This document shows positions 12,170-20,568 of a DNA stretch of 41,474 nucleotides, piece after piece. The position numbers and the translations under genes are program-made. The stretch's first letter is position 1; the number at the start of each line of letters is the position of its first letter. The stretch covers positions 1 through 41,474 of the forward strand of contig JAHWKB010000003.1 of assembly GCA_019348115.1 (NCBI GenBank), written 5' to 3'. Below the pieces are notes generated by a model. It did not search any database. It was not told where the DNA came from and saw nothing but the letters and a program-made list of their open reading frames with translations. This DNA comes from Actinomycetota bacterium (GTDB lineage: Bacteria > Actinomycetota > Nitriliruptoria > Nitriliruptorales > Nitriliruptoraceae).

Positions 12170-13831
12170 TCAGCAGCGCGAGGCGAGCCCGAGGAAGGAC
12201 CCGACGCTCCGCAGGGCGCCGGCGAAGCCGGACGCGCACGTCTCCGCCGGCGTGGCGTCGTCCGTCGTGGCGCCGTCGTCGTAGCCGAGGGCGTCGCCCC
12301 AGATCTCGTCGTTCGCGTACGGGTCCCCCACGGTCGGGCCGGCGATCTGTCGGATCACCAGGGGGAGCGAGACGCCGCCCCCCTGACGGGTGTCCGACAC
12401 GGAGATGTAGACGTTGCCCTCCCGATCGATGGCGTTGGCGAAGTAGTCCCCGAGTCGCCGGTCGATGGCCCGCGCCTGGCAGAAGGTCCCGCCGGTGCAG
12501 ATGGTGCCGGTATGGACGCTGTCGTGGGAGGCCCGGACCGGCGTGCTCGGTGGCGACCAGACGGTGGTGGCGGGCTTCTTCGGACCCTTGGCCCGGGTCT
12601 CACAGCGCTCGATCTGGGAGGCCATGACGTACCAGTCGCCGCGGGCGTTCTGCGGCTCGTTGCCGGCCACGGGGCCGTCGTGCTGGAGCCACACGGCCAC
12701 GGCGCCGTGCTCCCCAGCGGCGATCCAGGGCCAGAAGGCCGTGCCCTCGCCGCGGTCGAGCTTCACCGGTTCCGTCCACGTCTCCCCGCGGTCGCTCGAC
12801 ATGGCCAGGTGGATCCCCGGCTCGCGGAGGACGCGGCCGTCATCCGCGACGGTGCCGTCGTCGTCCCACACGACGTAGAGGTTGCCCCACGGGTCGATGT
12901 CGATCGTCGGGCCGATCGACGACTTGCGGTTGTAGTGCTCGGCGATGACGGGCGGGTCCTCGGGGTTCGGCGCGGTCGTGGTCCCGTCCCGGTTCAGGAA
13001 CCCGACCTCGGGCGGGGTCTGCTCCCGGGCGTCGGGTGCGATCCAGAGCGTCAGGCGGTCGCGCTCGGAGTGGAGCTCGTACAGGCGGCCGTCGGTCTTG
13101 TCGATCTCGATGTCGGAGGACTGCTGGCCGCCCATCGGCTGCGGCGCCGAGAACGTGACCCCGCCGTCGGTCGACTTGTACAGCTCGTGCGTGCCGACCG
13201 ATCCCGTCACGGCGTTGCCCGACGACGTCGACCCACCACCGAAGGTGTTGCCCACGAACCAGAGCACGTTCTCCTCGTCCGCCTCCATCCACTGGCGGTC
13301 GGTGAGGGTGATCTCGGCCAGGCTCTGCAGGGTGTAGCTGCGTCCCGCGTCGGACGATCTCGAGATCGCGATGTTCGCGAGGTTGATCTCCGAGATGTAG
13401 ACGTTGCCCGCCTTGTCGATCGCGAACTCCGGGTCGGAGAAACCGGAGTTCGGCAGCCCCGACGTCGGGTCGACGGTGCTGATCGGGGTCCGCGGCACGA
13501 AGTCCCAGCGGATCCCGCCGTCCTCGGAGCGGTACTGGTAGGTCTGCCCCTCGTAGTTCTCGACGAAGGCCGAGGTCGTGCCGTCAGCGGCCGCGGGCGT
13601 GTAGAAGTGGGTCGTGCCGGCGTGGCTGCCCCACAGGAGCCCGCCGTCGGGGTGCGTCGTCACGATCGGCTCGCCGCCGGCCCGCTCGGTGTCGATGTAG
13701 TCGCTCGTGAACAGCATCTGCTCGGTCGGTCCCGGGCACGGGACCTGCTCGGCGACGGCCGTGCCGTTGGTCGCGACCAGGGTGGCGGCCACCGCGGCGA
13801 CGGCGGAGACGGCGAGGGTTCGACGTGGCAC
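12170..13831 (-). CDS. Secreted beta-propeller-like (BNR/sialidase-fold) protein, paralogue 1
   Basis: A predicted 553-residue exported protein. The start GTG at 13831 has GAGGAG 5 nt upstream, and the product begins with a signal peptide of about 28 residues (RRTLAVSAVAAVAATLVA, cleavage near AVA-EQ). The mature part has repeated Asp-box-like segments (SSDAGRSYT, KSTDGGVTF, SSDRGETW) and SDPEFAIDKAGNVYISEIN, typical of a sialidase/BNR-type propeller. It shares long blocks with the gene at 17286: GSHAGTTHFYTP, DRQWME, HTGTIC, DRRLGDYF and SDTRQGG. It lacks the LPxTG tail of that paralogue and ends in a short Cys-containing helix. No sialidase catalytic set is recognisable, so an enzyme name is not justified. 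It is divergent from the lipoprotein gene by 75 bp. Confidence 0.8.
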   Translation of the reverse strand: MPRRTLAVSAVAAVAATLVATNGTAVAEQVPCPGPTEQMLFTSDYIDTERAGGEPIVTTHPDGGLLWGSHAGTTHFYTPAAADGTTSAFVENYEGQTYQYRSEDGGIRWDFVPRTPISTVDPTSGLPNSGFSDPEFAIDKAGNVYISEINLANIAISRSSDAGRSYTLQSLAEITLTDRQWMEADEENVLWFVGNTFGGGSTSSGNAVTGSVGTHELYKSTDGGVTFSAPQPMGGQQSSDIEIDKTDGRLYELHSERDRLTLWIAPDAREQTPPEVGFLNRDGTTTAPNPEDPPVIAEHYNRKSSIGPTIDIDPWGNLYVVWDDDGTVADDGRVLREPGIHLAMSSDRGETWTEPVKLDRGEGTAFWPWIAAGEHGAVAVWLQHDGPVAGNEPQNARGDWYVMASQIERCETRAKGPKKPATTVWSPPSTPVRASHDSVHTGTICTGGTFCQARAIDRRLGDYFANAIDREGNVYISVSDTRQGGGVSLPLVIRQIAGPTVGDPYANDEIWGDALGYDDGATTDDATPAETCASGFAGALRSVGSFLGLASRC

Positions 13832-13893
13832 GGGGGCTCCTCGGGGAAGCGGTCCCGGCAGGCTTCGCCGCCGGGGGCGGGGTCTCCTGCCCC

Positions 13894-13899
13894 TACCCT
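13894..13899 (+). promoter_or_regulatory. -10 element for leaderless lipoprotein/Ntn-hydrolase operon
   Basis: TACCCT (TANNNT) ends 7 nt before the GTG at 13907, so the first base of the start codon is the likely transcription start. No Shine-Dalgarno is visible. Confidence 0.5.
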
Positions 13900-13906
13900 C
13901 ACGTCC

Positions 13907-14461
13907 GTGGATGAGCGCGCAGGTCCCCGGAGCCGTCCCCGGCGTCGGTCGGCGGGCGTCCTCGTGGCGCTCGCCGTGGCCGCGTGCGGCGACGCGGGGG
14001 GGACCACGCCGGCGGCGTCGCCCGCCGACCTGGCCGCTCTCCCGCCGGTCCTGCAGAGCCCTGGCGCCATCGACCCGGCGCTGCTCCAGCCCCTCCGCGG
14101 CCTGGGGCCGTGCGACGTCCACCCCAACGCCATCGACCTCGAGCCGATCGACGGGCTCGTCCTCCCCCCCGACGCGGTCGTGACCGAGCGCTCGGACGAC
14201 GGGCCGCTCACGACCGTCCGCGGCTACGTCCCGCTGACTCCCGTGCAGATCCGGGTCGTCTACCAGCGCGACCCCGACCTCCAGATCGTCCAGGTCGAGG
14301 ACGAGGTGCGCGAGTCCGAGACCCTCCTCGACAGCGGCGAGTACCGCCTGTTCGTCAAGGCGCAGGCGGTCTGCGAGCAGGGCTCGGTGTTCCTCGCGGT
14401 GCTCGCGCCCCGTGTCGCCCAGCACAACGTCCCCGCCCCGGCCGGAGGAGGCTCCCCGTGA
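13907..14461 (+). CDS. Lipoprotein coupled to the Ntn hydrolase, unknown family
   Basis: A 184-residue predicted lipoprotein. An Arg-rich n-region precedes a hydrophobic core and the lipobox VAAC (lipidated Cys near residue 27). The mature part contains two further cysteines, one in GPCDVHPNAIDLEP and one in AVCEQGS, which could form a disulfide. It is otherwise a compact alpha/beta-looking domain of about 130 residues. The long plus-strand ORF in the track is a shadow of gyrB upstream; the real gene is only its end. Its stop overlaps the GTG of the next gene (GTGA), so the two products are made together. I do not recognise the family. The role is inferred only from context: an envelope partner of the Ntn hydrolase or of the secreted propeller proteins on either side. 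Confidence 0.75.
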   Translation: MDERAGPRSRPRRRSAGVLVALAVAACGDAGGTTPAASPADLAALPPVLQSPGAIDPALLQPLRGLGPCDVHPNAIDLEPIDGLVLPPDAVVTERSDDGPLTTVRGYVPLTPVQIRVVYQRDPDLQIVQVEDEVRESETLLDSGEYRLFVKAQAVCEQGSVFLAVLAPRVAQHNVPAPAGGGSP

Positions 14462-15159
14462 CCGTCGTGTTCGCCATCCGCTGTGCGGACGGGCTCGTGC
14501 TCGCATCCGACACCCAGATCACCCAGAGCGACCGTGGGGTGAGCTTCCCCGCCGCGAAGCTCCACGCCCTCGGCGACCGCGCCGCGTGGGGTGGCAGCGG
14601 GGCCCGGGCCGTGCTCGAGGACGTCGAGAAGGCCTTCGACGCCGGCGCGCCCGAGATCCTCGCCGCCGAGGACATCAGCCGCGAGATCCGCGAGCGGGTC
14701 CGTCCCATCTTCGAGCACCACTACCAGGAGTTCATCGAGGAGATCCCGGGCCACGACAACCCGGACGCCACCCCGGCGGCCTACGTGCTGGCCGCCGGGT
14801 ACGTCCGCGGGGAGCCGTTCATCGTCGAGGTGACCCCCAACAACATCGTCGGCCGGTACGAGGACATCGGCTTCCACGCGATCGGCGGCGGGTCACCCCT
14901 GGCGCAGCAGGCGGGGGCGATGCTGGCGCACTTCCGGATGCTGGAGCGCAGCGTCGATCACGGCGTGGTGGTCGCCGTGCGCGTCCTCGACACCCTCTCC
15001 TCGACCGCCCCGAGCGTGGGGGGCCCCTTCCAGGTCTTCCGGCTCCACCCGGACGGCTCGACGCTGCTGACCGACGGCGACCTCGACGAGGCCCGCCGCC
15101 ACGTCGGGCGCTGGATCGAGCTCGAGAAGGAGGCCCTCGACCGGCTCTTCGACGGCTGA
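14458..15159 (+). CDS. Proteasome-like Ntn hydrolase (non-PrcB)
   Basis: A 233-residue protein of the proteasome beta / HslV / Anbu superfamily. Counting the residue after the initiator Met as 1, the sequence gives Thr1, Asp17 (in LASDTQ) and Lys33 (in AAKLHAL), the three catalytic positions of proteasome beta subunits at their exact numbers, and a Gly at 47 in GGSGA. The block AIGGGSPLAQ matches the conserved GSG/S segment near residue 129-145. There is no propeptide: Met removal alone would free the catalytic Thr1. I see no prcA, ARC/mpa or pup in the window, so it is not the standard actinobacterial 20S proteasome. It could self-assemble like HslV or Anbu. The start overlaps the lipoprotein stop by 4 nt. 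The substrate is unknown, and no signal peptide is seen, so it is probably cytoplasmic. Confidence 0.82.
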   Translation: MTVVFAIRCADGLVLASDTQITQSDRGVSFPAAKLHALGDRAAWGGSGARAVLEDVEKAFDAGAPEILAAEDISREIRERVRPIFEHHYQEFIEEIPGHDNPDATPAAYVLAAGYVRGEPFIVEVTPNNIVGRYEDIGFHAIGGGSPLAQQAGAMLAHFRMLERSVDHGVVVAVRVLDTLSSTAPSVGGPFQVFRLHPDGSTLLTDGDLDEARRHVGRWIELEKEALDRLFDG

Positions 15160-15243
15160 CCGCGACCGATCGGCTCCGAGCCCTTCAGGCCGGCCGTGAG
15201 GCTGCCGACGGGACCCGGGAGCCCCCTCCGCCGGAGACGTCCC

Positions 15244-15849
15244 TTGCGCCACTCGACGACCCGGGTCCACGACCAGCGCTGGACCGACCGCGAGTTCCGT
15301 GCCCTCGTCCGCCCGCTGCAGCCACCGTCGCCCGCGGTCCGGGCCTGGCGGGCCGCTCCGACGGCCGCCAGCGACGTCCGGCTGACCCCGCACCACGACC
15401 GCCGCTCGATCCCCACCGTCGTCGTGGTCGCCGGCTCCCTCGCGTTCGCGCTCACGGGGATCCTCTCGGGCGATGTGGGACTCGCCGTCGCGATGAGCCT
15501 CGCTGGCCTCGCGGCGTGTGCCGTCCTCGGCTCGGACCAGGCCCGCACGTCGCTCACCGTCACCGAGGACGGCCGCGTGGAGGTCGCCAACGGCGTCCAT
15601 CGTCGCATCACGACCGTGCCGGCGGTCGCGGTCGCGCGGATCTCGGTGCCCCGGCGGACGAGGTCACGCTGGGACCCCCGACGCCTCGCCGGCGAGCTGC
15701 TCCTGCACAACGGCGATCGGGTCCCGGTCCGGGCGCTCGCGCACGACCCGTCGCGCCCGGCCGATCTCGCCCGTGCCGTGTACCTCGCCCGCGCTGCCGT
15801 GCAGGCTTGCCAGGACGCCGGCGCCGCCCTGGACACCCGCCGGGTCTGA
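15244..15849 (+). CDS. PH-like two-TM membrane protein
   Basis: A predicted 201-residue protein. Two adjacent hydrophobic segments (TVVVVAGSLAFALTGIL and GLAVAMSLAGLAACAVL, about residues 58-95) form a hairpin. After it comes a beta-rich region (SLTVTEDGRVEVANG, ISVPRRTR, LLLHNGDRVPV) resembling bacterial PH-like domains that follow paired TM helices. The start is uncertain: I prefer the TTG at 15244, with GGAG 7 nt upstream, over the GTG at 15196, which has no ribosome site. It follows the Ntn hydrolase by 84 bp and may belong to its operon. It is convergent with the glycosylase gene, with 3 bp between stops. Function unknown. Confidence 0.65.
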   Translation: MRHSTTRVHDQRWTDREFRALVRPLQPPSPAVRAWRAAPTAASDVRLTPHHDRRSIPTVVVVAGSLAFALTGILSGDVGLAVAMSLAGLAACAVLGSDQARTSLTVTEDGRVEVANGVHRRITTVPAVAVARISVPRRTRSRWDPRRLAGELLLHNGDRVPVRALAHDPSRPADLARAVYLARAAVQACQDAGAALDTRRV

Positions 15850-15852
15850 CGG

Positions 15853-16764
15853 CTACTGGCCCTCGAGCTCGTCGACCGTGCGCGGCCAGTCGTCCTTCAG
15901 CAGGCGGGACAGGCTGCGGTCGGCGAGGAGCTTGCCGCCGGTCTGGCAGCGCGGGCAGTAGTTGGTCTCGTTGTCCGCGTAGCGGATCCGCTGGACCTGC
16001 GTCCCGCACACCGGGCAGGGCTCGCCGAACTTGCCGTGGACCGCGAAGTCGGGCCGGAACGCCGTGACCTTCTCGGGGAACCCCTCCCCCGTCTCGGCCG
16101 CGAGCCGGTCGACCCACTCGGTCAGCACCTCGACCGTGGCCGCGTGGAGTCTGGCGAGCTCCTCGTCCGTCAGCTGGCCCGTCCGCTTCACCGGCGACAG
16201 CCGTGCGCGGTGCAGGATCTCGTCGCTGAAGGCGTTGCCGATCCCGCTGAAGATGCGCGGGTCGGTGAGCCCGCGCTTCAGGGTCCGGTTCTCCCGCGTC
16301 AGGGCGGCACGGAACGCCTCGGGGTCGGCGTCGAGGGGCTCGATCCCGCCGCGGTCGTGCTCGCGCAGGGCTTCCTCACCGCGGACGAGCGACAGGCTGG
16401 CGCGCTTCTTCGTCCCGGCCTCCGTGAGCACCAGCGTGCCGGCGTCGCCGAAGTCGAAGGCAGCGAGCCCGACCTTGCCCGGGACCTTCGCTCCCGGCTC
16501 GCGCCAGCGCAGACGGCCGGCGATCATGAGGTGGAGGACGGCGAAGACCGTCTCGGGCTCGCTCTCGATGTCGGCGAACTCGAGCACGATGCGCTTGCCG
16601 AGACGCCGGAGGCCGGTCACGACCTCGCCCTCGATCACGGACACCGGGGGGTCGTAGGTCTTCAGGAGCGAGAACCCGGTGATGCGGGCACGTTCGAGCC
16701 GGACCCCCAGGACCCGCGCGCGGAGGGCCCGCAGGTAGTCCTCGATGTCGGGGAGCTCCGGCAC
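15853..16764 (-). CDS. Fpg/Nei-family DNA glycosylase
   Basis: A 303-residue base-excision repair enzyme that removes oxidised bases and nicks the abasic site. It starts MPELPDIE, giving the Pro and Glu needed right after Met for Schiff-base chemistry, and has the lysine in RRLGKRI. The helix-two-turn-helix region includes FSGIGNAFSDEIL. The C-terminal zinc finger is CPVC-x16-CPRC. The region after the finger is longer than usual (about 35 residues). The GTG start lies immediately after the DUF721 stop, so the genes are co-transcribed. Substrate preference (8-oxoG or pyrimidines) is not decidable; it diverges enough from true Fpg that I give no gene symbol. Confidence 0.9.
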   Translation of the reverse strand: MPELPDIEDYLRALRARVLGVRLERARITGFSLLKTYDPPVSVIEGEVVTGLRRLGKRIVLEFADIESEPETVFAVLHLMIAGRLRWREPGAKVPGKVGLAAFDFGDAGTLVLTEAGTKKRASLSLVRGEEALREHDRGGIEPLDADPEAFRAALTRENRTLKRGLTDPRIFSGIGNAFSDEILHRARLSPVKRTGQLTDEELARLHAATVEVLTEWVDRLAAETGEGFPEKVTAFRPDFAVHGKFGEPCPVCGTQVQRIRYADNETNYCPRCQTGGKLLADRSLSRLLKDDWPRTVDELEGQ

Positions 16765-17289
16765 CTAGTCGTCCGCCTCGCGGGCGGTCGTGCCCTGGAG
16801 CGGACCGACGACGACCGTGACCTGGCGCACCATCCCCTGACCGAGCACGTCGTTGGCCTTCTCGGCGACGTGGGCCAGCATGTACTTGAGCTGCGTCGCC
16901 CACGACGCGTTCTCGGCGCGGACGAGGAGGTTGCCGCTCGCGAGCCGGACCGGCTCGCAGCGGGCAGCGAGGTCCGCGCCGACGATGTCCGTCCAGCGCG
17001 AGAAGATGGTCGCCCCCCGGACGCGGGTGTCCCACCGCTTCCTCGCGACGAAACCCTCGAGGACGTCGCCGAGCGCCTCCGGCCGCTGCATGATCCGCAG
17101 CCGCTCGTCCTCGTCGGCGAGCGTCCAGTCGTCGTCGGTCGGTGGACGCGGGTCGAAGTCCCGACGGGCGGCCCGGCTGCGTTCGGCCGCGGCCTTGGCA
17201 CGCCGGCGCGCGTAGGGGTCCGCACCCCAGCGATCCGCGGCGTTGGCCTGCAGATCGCGGGTGCGGCGGTCCTCCTCGCGCGGGCTCAC
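16765..17289 (-). CDS. DUF721 family protein (recF-gyrB neighbour)
   Basis: A 174-residue protein. The conserved DUF721 domain (about residues 75-165) includes FSRWTDIVGADLAARCEPVRL and LLVRAENASWATQLKYM. The domain usually sits between recF and gyrB in actinobacteria and is a putative nucleic-acid-binding or DnaA/replication-related protein. Here it is separated from recF by the LPxTG propeller gene, and its GTG overlaps that gene's stop (GTGA). The start at 17289 replaces a longer ORF-track version that runs antisense-like through the upstream gene. The first 60 residues are Arg-rich and probably disordered. Confidence 0.88.
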   Translation of the reverse strand: MSPREEDRRTRDLQANAADRWGADPYARRRAKAAAERSRAARRDFDPRPPTDDDWTLADEDERLRIMQRPEALGDVLEGFVARKRWDTRVRGATIFSRWTDIVGADLAARCEPVRLASGNLLVRAENASWATQLKYMLAHVAEKANDVLGQGMVRQVTVVVGPLQGTTAREADD

Positions 17290-19316
17290 ACCTGGCGTCG
17301 CGGCCGACGCGTCAGGCCGAAGGCGATGAGCAGCGCCCCGATGGCGAACGTGGCGGCTCCCCCGCCGGTCGTCGGCAGCGCCGGGCCGGCGTCCGGCTCG
17401 GGTGCCGGCGCCGGGCGCGTCGTCGTCGGCGCCGGTGGCGGAGCCGCCGACAGGTCGGGCCCGCCGACCTGTCGGATGTGCAGCGGCAACGCGACGGCGC
17501 CGCCCTGCCTGGTGTCGGACACGGCGATGTGGATGAGCCCGTCGTTCGCGGCCGCGACCGAGAAGTAGTCCCCGAGCCGGCGGTCGGTCAGGTCCGTCTG
17601 GCAGAGCGTGCCGTGCTGGCAGATGGTCCCGGTGTGGATGGGCTCGCTCGAGGCCCGGGCGACGCGGAAGCCGGCGAACTCCCCGTCGGCGCAGCCCAGG
17701 CCGGTGCTCGTGGTCGCCGTCGCGACGTTCCACTGCACGTCGTCGCCGCCGTCCTCGCCCGGGAGGGTGCTGTCGACGACCTTGTCGCCCTGGAGCCACG
17801 TCACCACGACCTGCCCCGGCGCGCCGACGGCGATCCACGGCCACACATCGGCGTTCGCGTCGGGGTCCACGCGGACGGGGAGCGAGAACGTCTCGCCGTC
17901 CGAAGACGCCGCGTAGTAGATGCCGGCGGGGCGCAGGCCCGATCCGTTGTCGGACCAGGTGACGTAGAGGTTGCCCTCGTCGTCGAGCGCGAGGGTCGGG
18001 TCGATGAGACGCTGGACGCCGGTGAGCCCGACGCCGCTCACGACGGGGATGAGCTCGACGGTGAAGTCGGTCTCCTCCTCACGGATGTTCGGGAACCGGG
18101 CGACGCTGATGTCGCCGGCGCTCGTGACGGAGAGCTCGTAGAGGATGCCGCGGTCGCGGTCGATCCGGATGTCTCCGACCCCGTCGGAGTTCGTGGTCGA
18201 CGCCGCGCCCCAGGTCACGCCGCCGTCGGTGGACTTGGCCATGAAGTGCCCGACGTTCCCGATGGGATCGGCCGGGAAAGACCCGCCACCGAAGCCGTTG
18301 GCGGTCATGTACACCTCGTTCTCGCGGTCGCCCTCCATCCATTGACGGTCCGAGGACGTGAACGCGAACACGTTCTGCAGCCCGTAGGAGCGACCGCCGT
18401 CGGTCGACTTGTACATCGCCACGTTCGCGAGGTTGATCTCGGACGTGTAGACGTTGCCCGCGGCGTCGATCGCGAACTCCGGGTCGCTGAAGCCGGTCGC
18501 CGGGAGCCCCGCGAGCGGGGCGACGTCGCCCTCGCCGGGACCCTGCCGCGGCACGAACGAGAAGTCGACGCCGTCCTCGGACACGTAGCTGTAGGTCTGT
18601 CCCTGGTAGTTCTCGATGAACGCGGCCGTGGTCGGATCCAACGCCGTCGGGGTGTAGAAGTGGGTGGTCCCCGCGTGGCTGCCCCAGAGGAGCTGACCGT
18701 CGGGGTGGACCTCGATCAGCGGCTCCCCGCCGGCGCGGCTCTCGTCGATGTAGGCCATCTCGAACTTCGGCGTGTCCGATGGCGCGGCGCACGGGGTCCC
18801 GCTGGCGGACAGCGGCGACTTCTCGCTGGCCGTGAGGGTGAAGCTGCCCTCGTAGGACTGCGGGACCACACCGGCGAAGGCGCAGGCCGCGACCCGGTAC
18901 GTCCCCGGCTCGGGGTTGCTGAGGCTCGCGGACTCGGGGGCGTCGACGAAGCCCGAGTCGCCGTTGATCACCTCGCCCTCCGGGGTGACGACGGTGACGA
19001 TGACGTCGGTCGTCGCCGCACCCGGGCCGGTGGCAGTGACCGTCGCAACGGCCTGCACGTCCACGGTGTCGTAGGTGCCGGGCGGCACGGTGAGCTCGAT
19101 CGTGTGGCTGTCCGCCGTCGGGGACTCGGCGCACCCCCCGGACTGCTCCGCACCCGGTGGGATGATCCCCGTCCACGTCGTCGAGGCCTCTGCCCCCGGC
19201 TCCCGCGGGGCCGTCATGTCGCTCGAGGCGGGGTCGCTCGCCAGCACCGGCGCGCTGGCCGAGAGGAGGCCGAGGACTACGAAGGTGATCCCCGTGAGGC
19301 TCAAACGGCGGTGCAT
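17286..19316 (-). CDS. LPxTG-anchored beta-propeller-like surface protein, paralogue 2
   Basis: A 676-residue predicted surface protein. The ATG at 19316 has GGAG 5 nt upstream and starts a signal peptide (HRRLSLTGITFVVLGLLSA, cleavage near VLA-S). An extra N-terminal domain (about 45-170) contains a beta-sandwich-like segment with TVPPGTYDTVDVQA, like pre-peptidase C-terminal domains. The propeller half carries KSTDGGRSY, KSTDGGVTW and SSDGETFS and matches paralogue 1 at GSHAGTTHFYTP, DRQWMEGD, HTGTIC, DRRLGDYF and SDTRQGG. It ends with a Pro-rich linker and a sortase signal: LPTTG, hydrophobic stretch, then RRPRR. No catalytic residues can be assigned. It sits between recF and DUF721, which are normally adjacent. 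Confidence 0.85.
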   Translation of the reverse strand: MHRRLSLTGITFVVLGLLSASAPVLASDPASSDMTAPREPGAEASTTWTGIIPPGAEQSGGCAESPTADSHTIELTVPPGTYDTVDVQAVATVTATGPGAATTDVIVTVVTPEGEVINGDSGFVDAPESASLSNPEPGTYRVAACAFAGVVPQSYEGSFTLTASEKSPLSASGTPCAAPSDTPKFEMAYIDESRAGGEPLIEVHPDGQLLWGSHAGTTHFYTPTALDPTTAAFIENYQGQTYSYVSEDGVDFSFVPRQGPGEGDVAPLAGLPATGFSDPEFAIDAAGNVYTSEINLANVAMYKSTDGGRSYGLQNVFAFTSSDRQWMEGDRENEVYMTANGFGGGSFPADPIGNVGHFMAKSTDGGVTWGAASTTNSDGVGDIRIDRDRGILYELSVTSAGDISVARFPNIREEETDFTVELIPVVSGVGLTGVQRLIDPTLALDDEGNLYVTWSDNGSGLRPAGIYYAASSDGETFSLPVRVDPDANADVWPWIAVGAPGQVVVTWLQGDKVVDSTLPGEDGGDDVQWNVATATTSTGLGCADGEFAGFRVARASSEPIHTGTICQHGTLCQTDLTDRRLGDYFSVAAANDGLIHIAVSDTRQGGAVALPLHIRQVGGPDLSAAPPPAPTTTRPAPAPEPDAGPALPTTGGGAATFAIGALLIAFGLTRRPRRQV

Positions 19317-19386
19317 ACGAACTCCGAACCAGGTGCGGACCCGGCGACGGTAGCGCCCGCCTCGTCCCGAGGGCCCGCAACGCGGA

Positions 19387-20562
19387 TCACGCCGCACCGC
19401 CGGCGGCCGCGGGCCGTGTGTGGACGCTCGAGATGCCGCCCTCGATGCGGACGTCGAGTCGGGCGCCCTCGAGCGGGACGTCGTCCTCGACCGCCGCGGT
19501 CACGAGGACCTGGTCCCAGCGCCCGCAGGCGTCGGCGAGCCGCCCCCGACGGGTCTCGTCGAGCTCGGCGAAGACGTCGTCCAAGAGCACGATCGGCCGG
19601 TCGCCGACCTCGGCGAGGACCTCGTAGGTCGACAGCTTGAGCGCCAGCGCCAGGGACCAGGCCTCCCCGTGGCTGGAGTGGCTCCGCGCCGGCAGCTCGC
19701 CGATGTCGAGGTCGAGGTCGTCGCGGTGCGGTCCCACCAGCGTCACCGCCCGGTGCCGCTCGTCGCCGGCGACCTCCGCCAGGGCCGTCCGGACGGCCGT
19801 CTCGATCGGCTCACGTTCGGGCACGCCCTCGTCCGGGTCCCCGACGACGTCGAGGCCGGCGGAGGACCGGTAGGTGAGCCGGATGCGCTCGGGTCGGTCG
19901 GCGAGGTCCCGGTACGAGCGGTCCACGTGACCGGCGAGCGCGTGGACCGCCGCGATCCGGGCGGCGATGACCGACGTCGCGTGGGTCACGAGCTGCTCGG
20001 TCCAGACGTCGAGCGTGGCCGCCGCGGCATCCCGGGCGGACGGACCCAGGTGCCGGGCCTGCTTCAGGAGGTTGTTGCGCTGCTTCAGCACGCGGTCGTA
20101 CTCGCTCCTCGCCGCGGCGTAGGCCGGTCGGCGCTGCGCGAGCAGGTCGTCGAGGAAGCGCCGCCGCTCCCCCGGGTCGCCGCGGACGATGGCCACGTCC
20201 TCCGGCGCGAACAGGACCACCCGCAGCACCCCGAGCGCGTCGCTGCTGCGCCGGACGTCCTGGCCGTCGACCCGGGTGCGGGTCCGCCGTGACGTGCCCA
20301 CCTCGAGCTCGAGGGTGCGGCGCCGCCCCTCGTCGGTGCGGAGCTCGAGCCGGATCACCCCGAGCTCCTCGCCCGCCCGCACGAGCGGCTGGTCCCCGCT
20401 GACGCGGTGCGAGCCACCCGTCGCGGCCCGGTGGACGGCTTCGAGGAGGTTGGTCTTGCCCTGGGCGTTGGGGCCCACGAGCACCGTCACGCCGGCGTCC
20501 AGGCCGACGGCCGTGGCGGCGTACGACCGCACGTCCTGCAGTTCGATCCTGGTGAGCAGCAC
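19387..20562 (-). CDS. recF: DNA replication and repair protein RecF
   Basis: A 391-residue SMC-like ATPase that helps load RecA at gaps. Walker A is GPNAQGKT near residue 30. The ABC-type signature region is SHGEAWSLALALK and Walker B is VLLDDVFAELDE. The middle has DDLLAQRRPAYAA, typical of RecF. The GTG start follows the dnaN stop by 6 nt, so the two are co-transcribed. Confidence 0.97.
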   Translation of the reverse strand: MLLTRIELQDVRSYAATAVGLDAGVTVLVGPNAQGKTNLLEAVHRAATGGSHRVSGDQPLVRAGEELGVIRLELRTDEGRRRTLELEVGTSRRTRTRVDGQDVRRSSDALGVLRVVLFAPEDVAIVRGDPGERRRFLDDLLAQRRPAYAAARSEYDRVLKQRNNLLKQARHLGPSARDAAAATLDVWTEQLVTHATSVIAARIAAVHALAGHVDRSYRDLADRPERIRLTYRSSAGLDVVGDPDEGVPEREPIETAVRTALAEVAGDERHRAVTLVGPHRDDLDLDIGELPARSHSSHGEAWSLALALKLSTYEVLAEVGDRPIVLLDDVFAELDETRRGRLADACGRWDQVLVTAAVEDDVPLEGARLDVRIEGGISSVHTRPAAAGGAA

Positions 20563-20568
20563 CCGGGG

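Noticed and set aside
14458-15159. Calling the Ntn hydrolase PrcB (20S proteasome beta)
   Set aside because: There is no propeptide before Thr1 and no prcA next to it, and actinobacterial PrcB has a long propeptide and sits with prcA and pup.
12170-19316. Naming the two propeller proteins as sialidases
   Set aside because: Asp-box-like repeats are present, but the Arg triad and Tyr/Glu of sialidases cannot be identified. The fold name is safer than an enzyme name.
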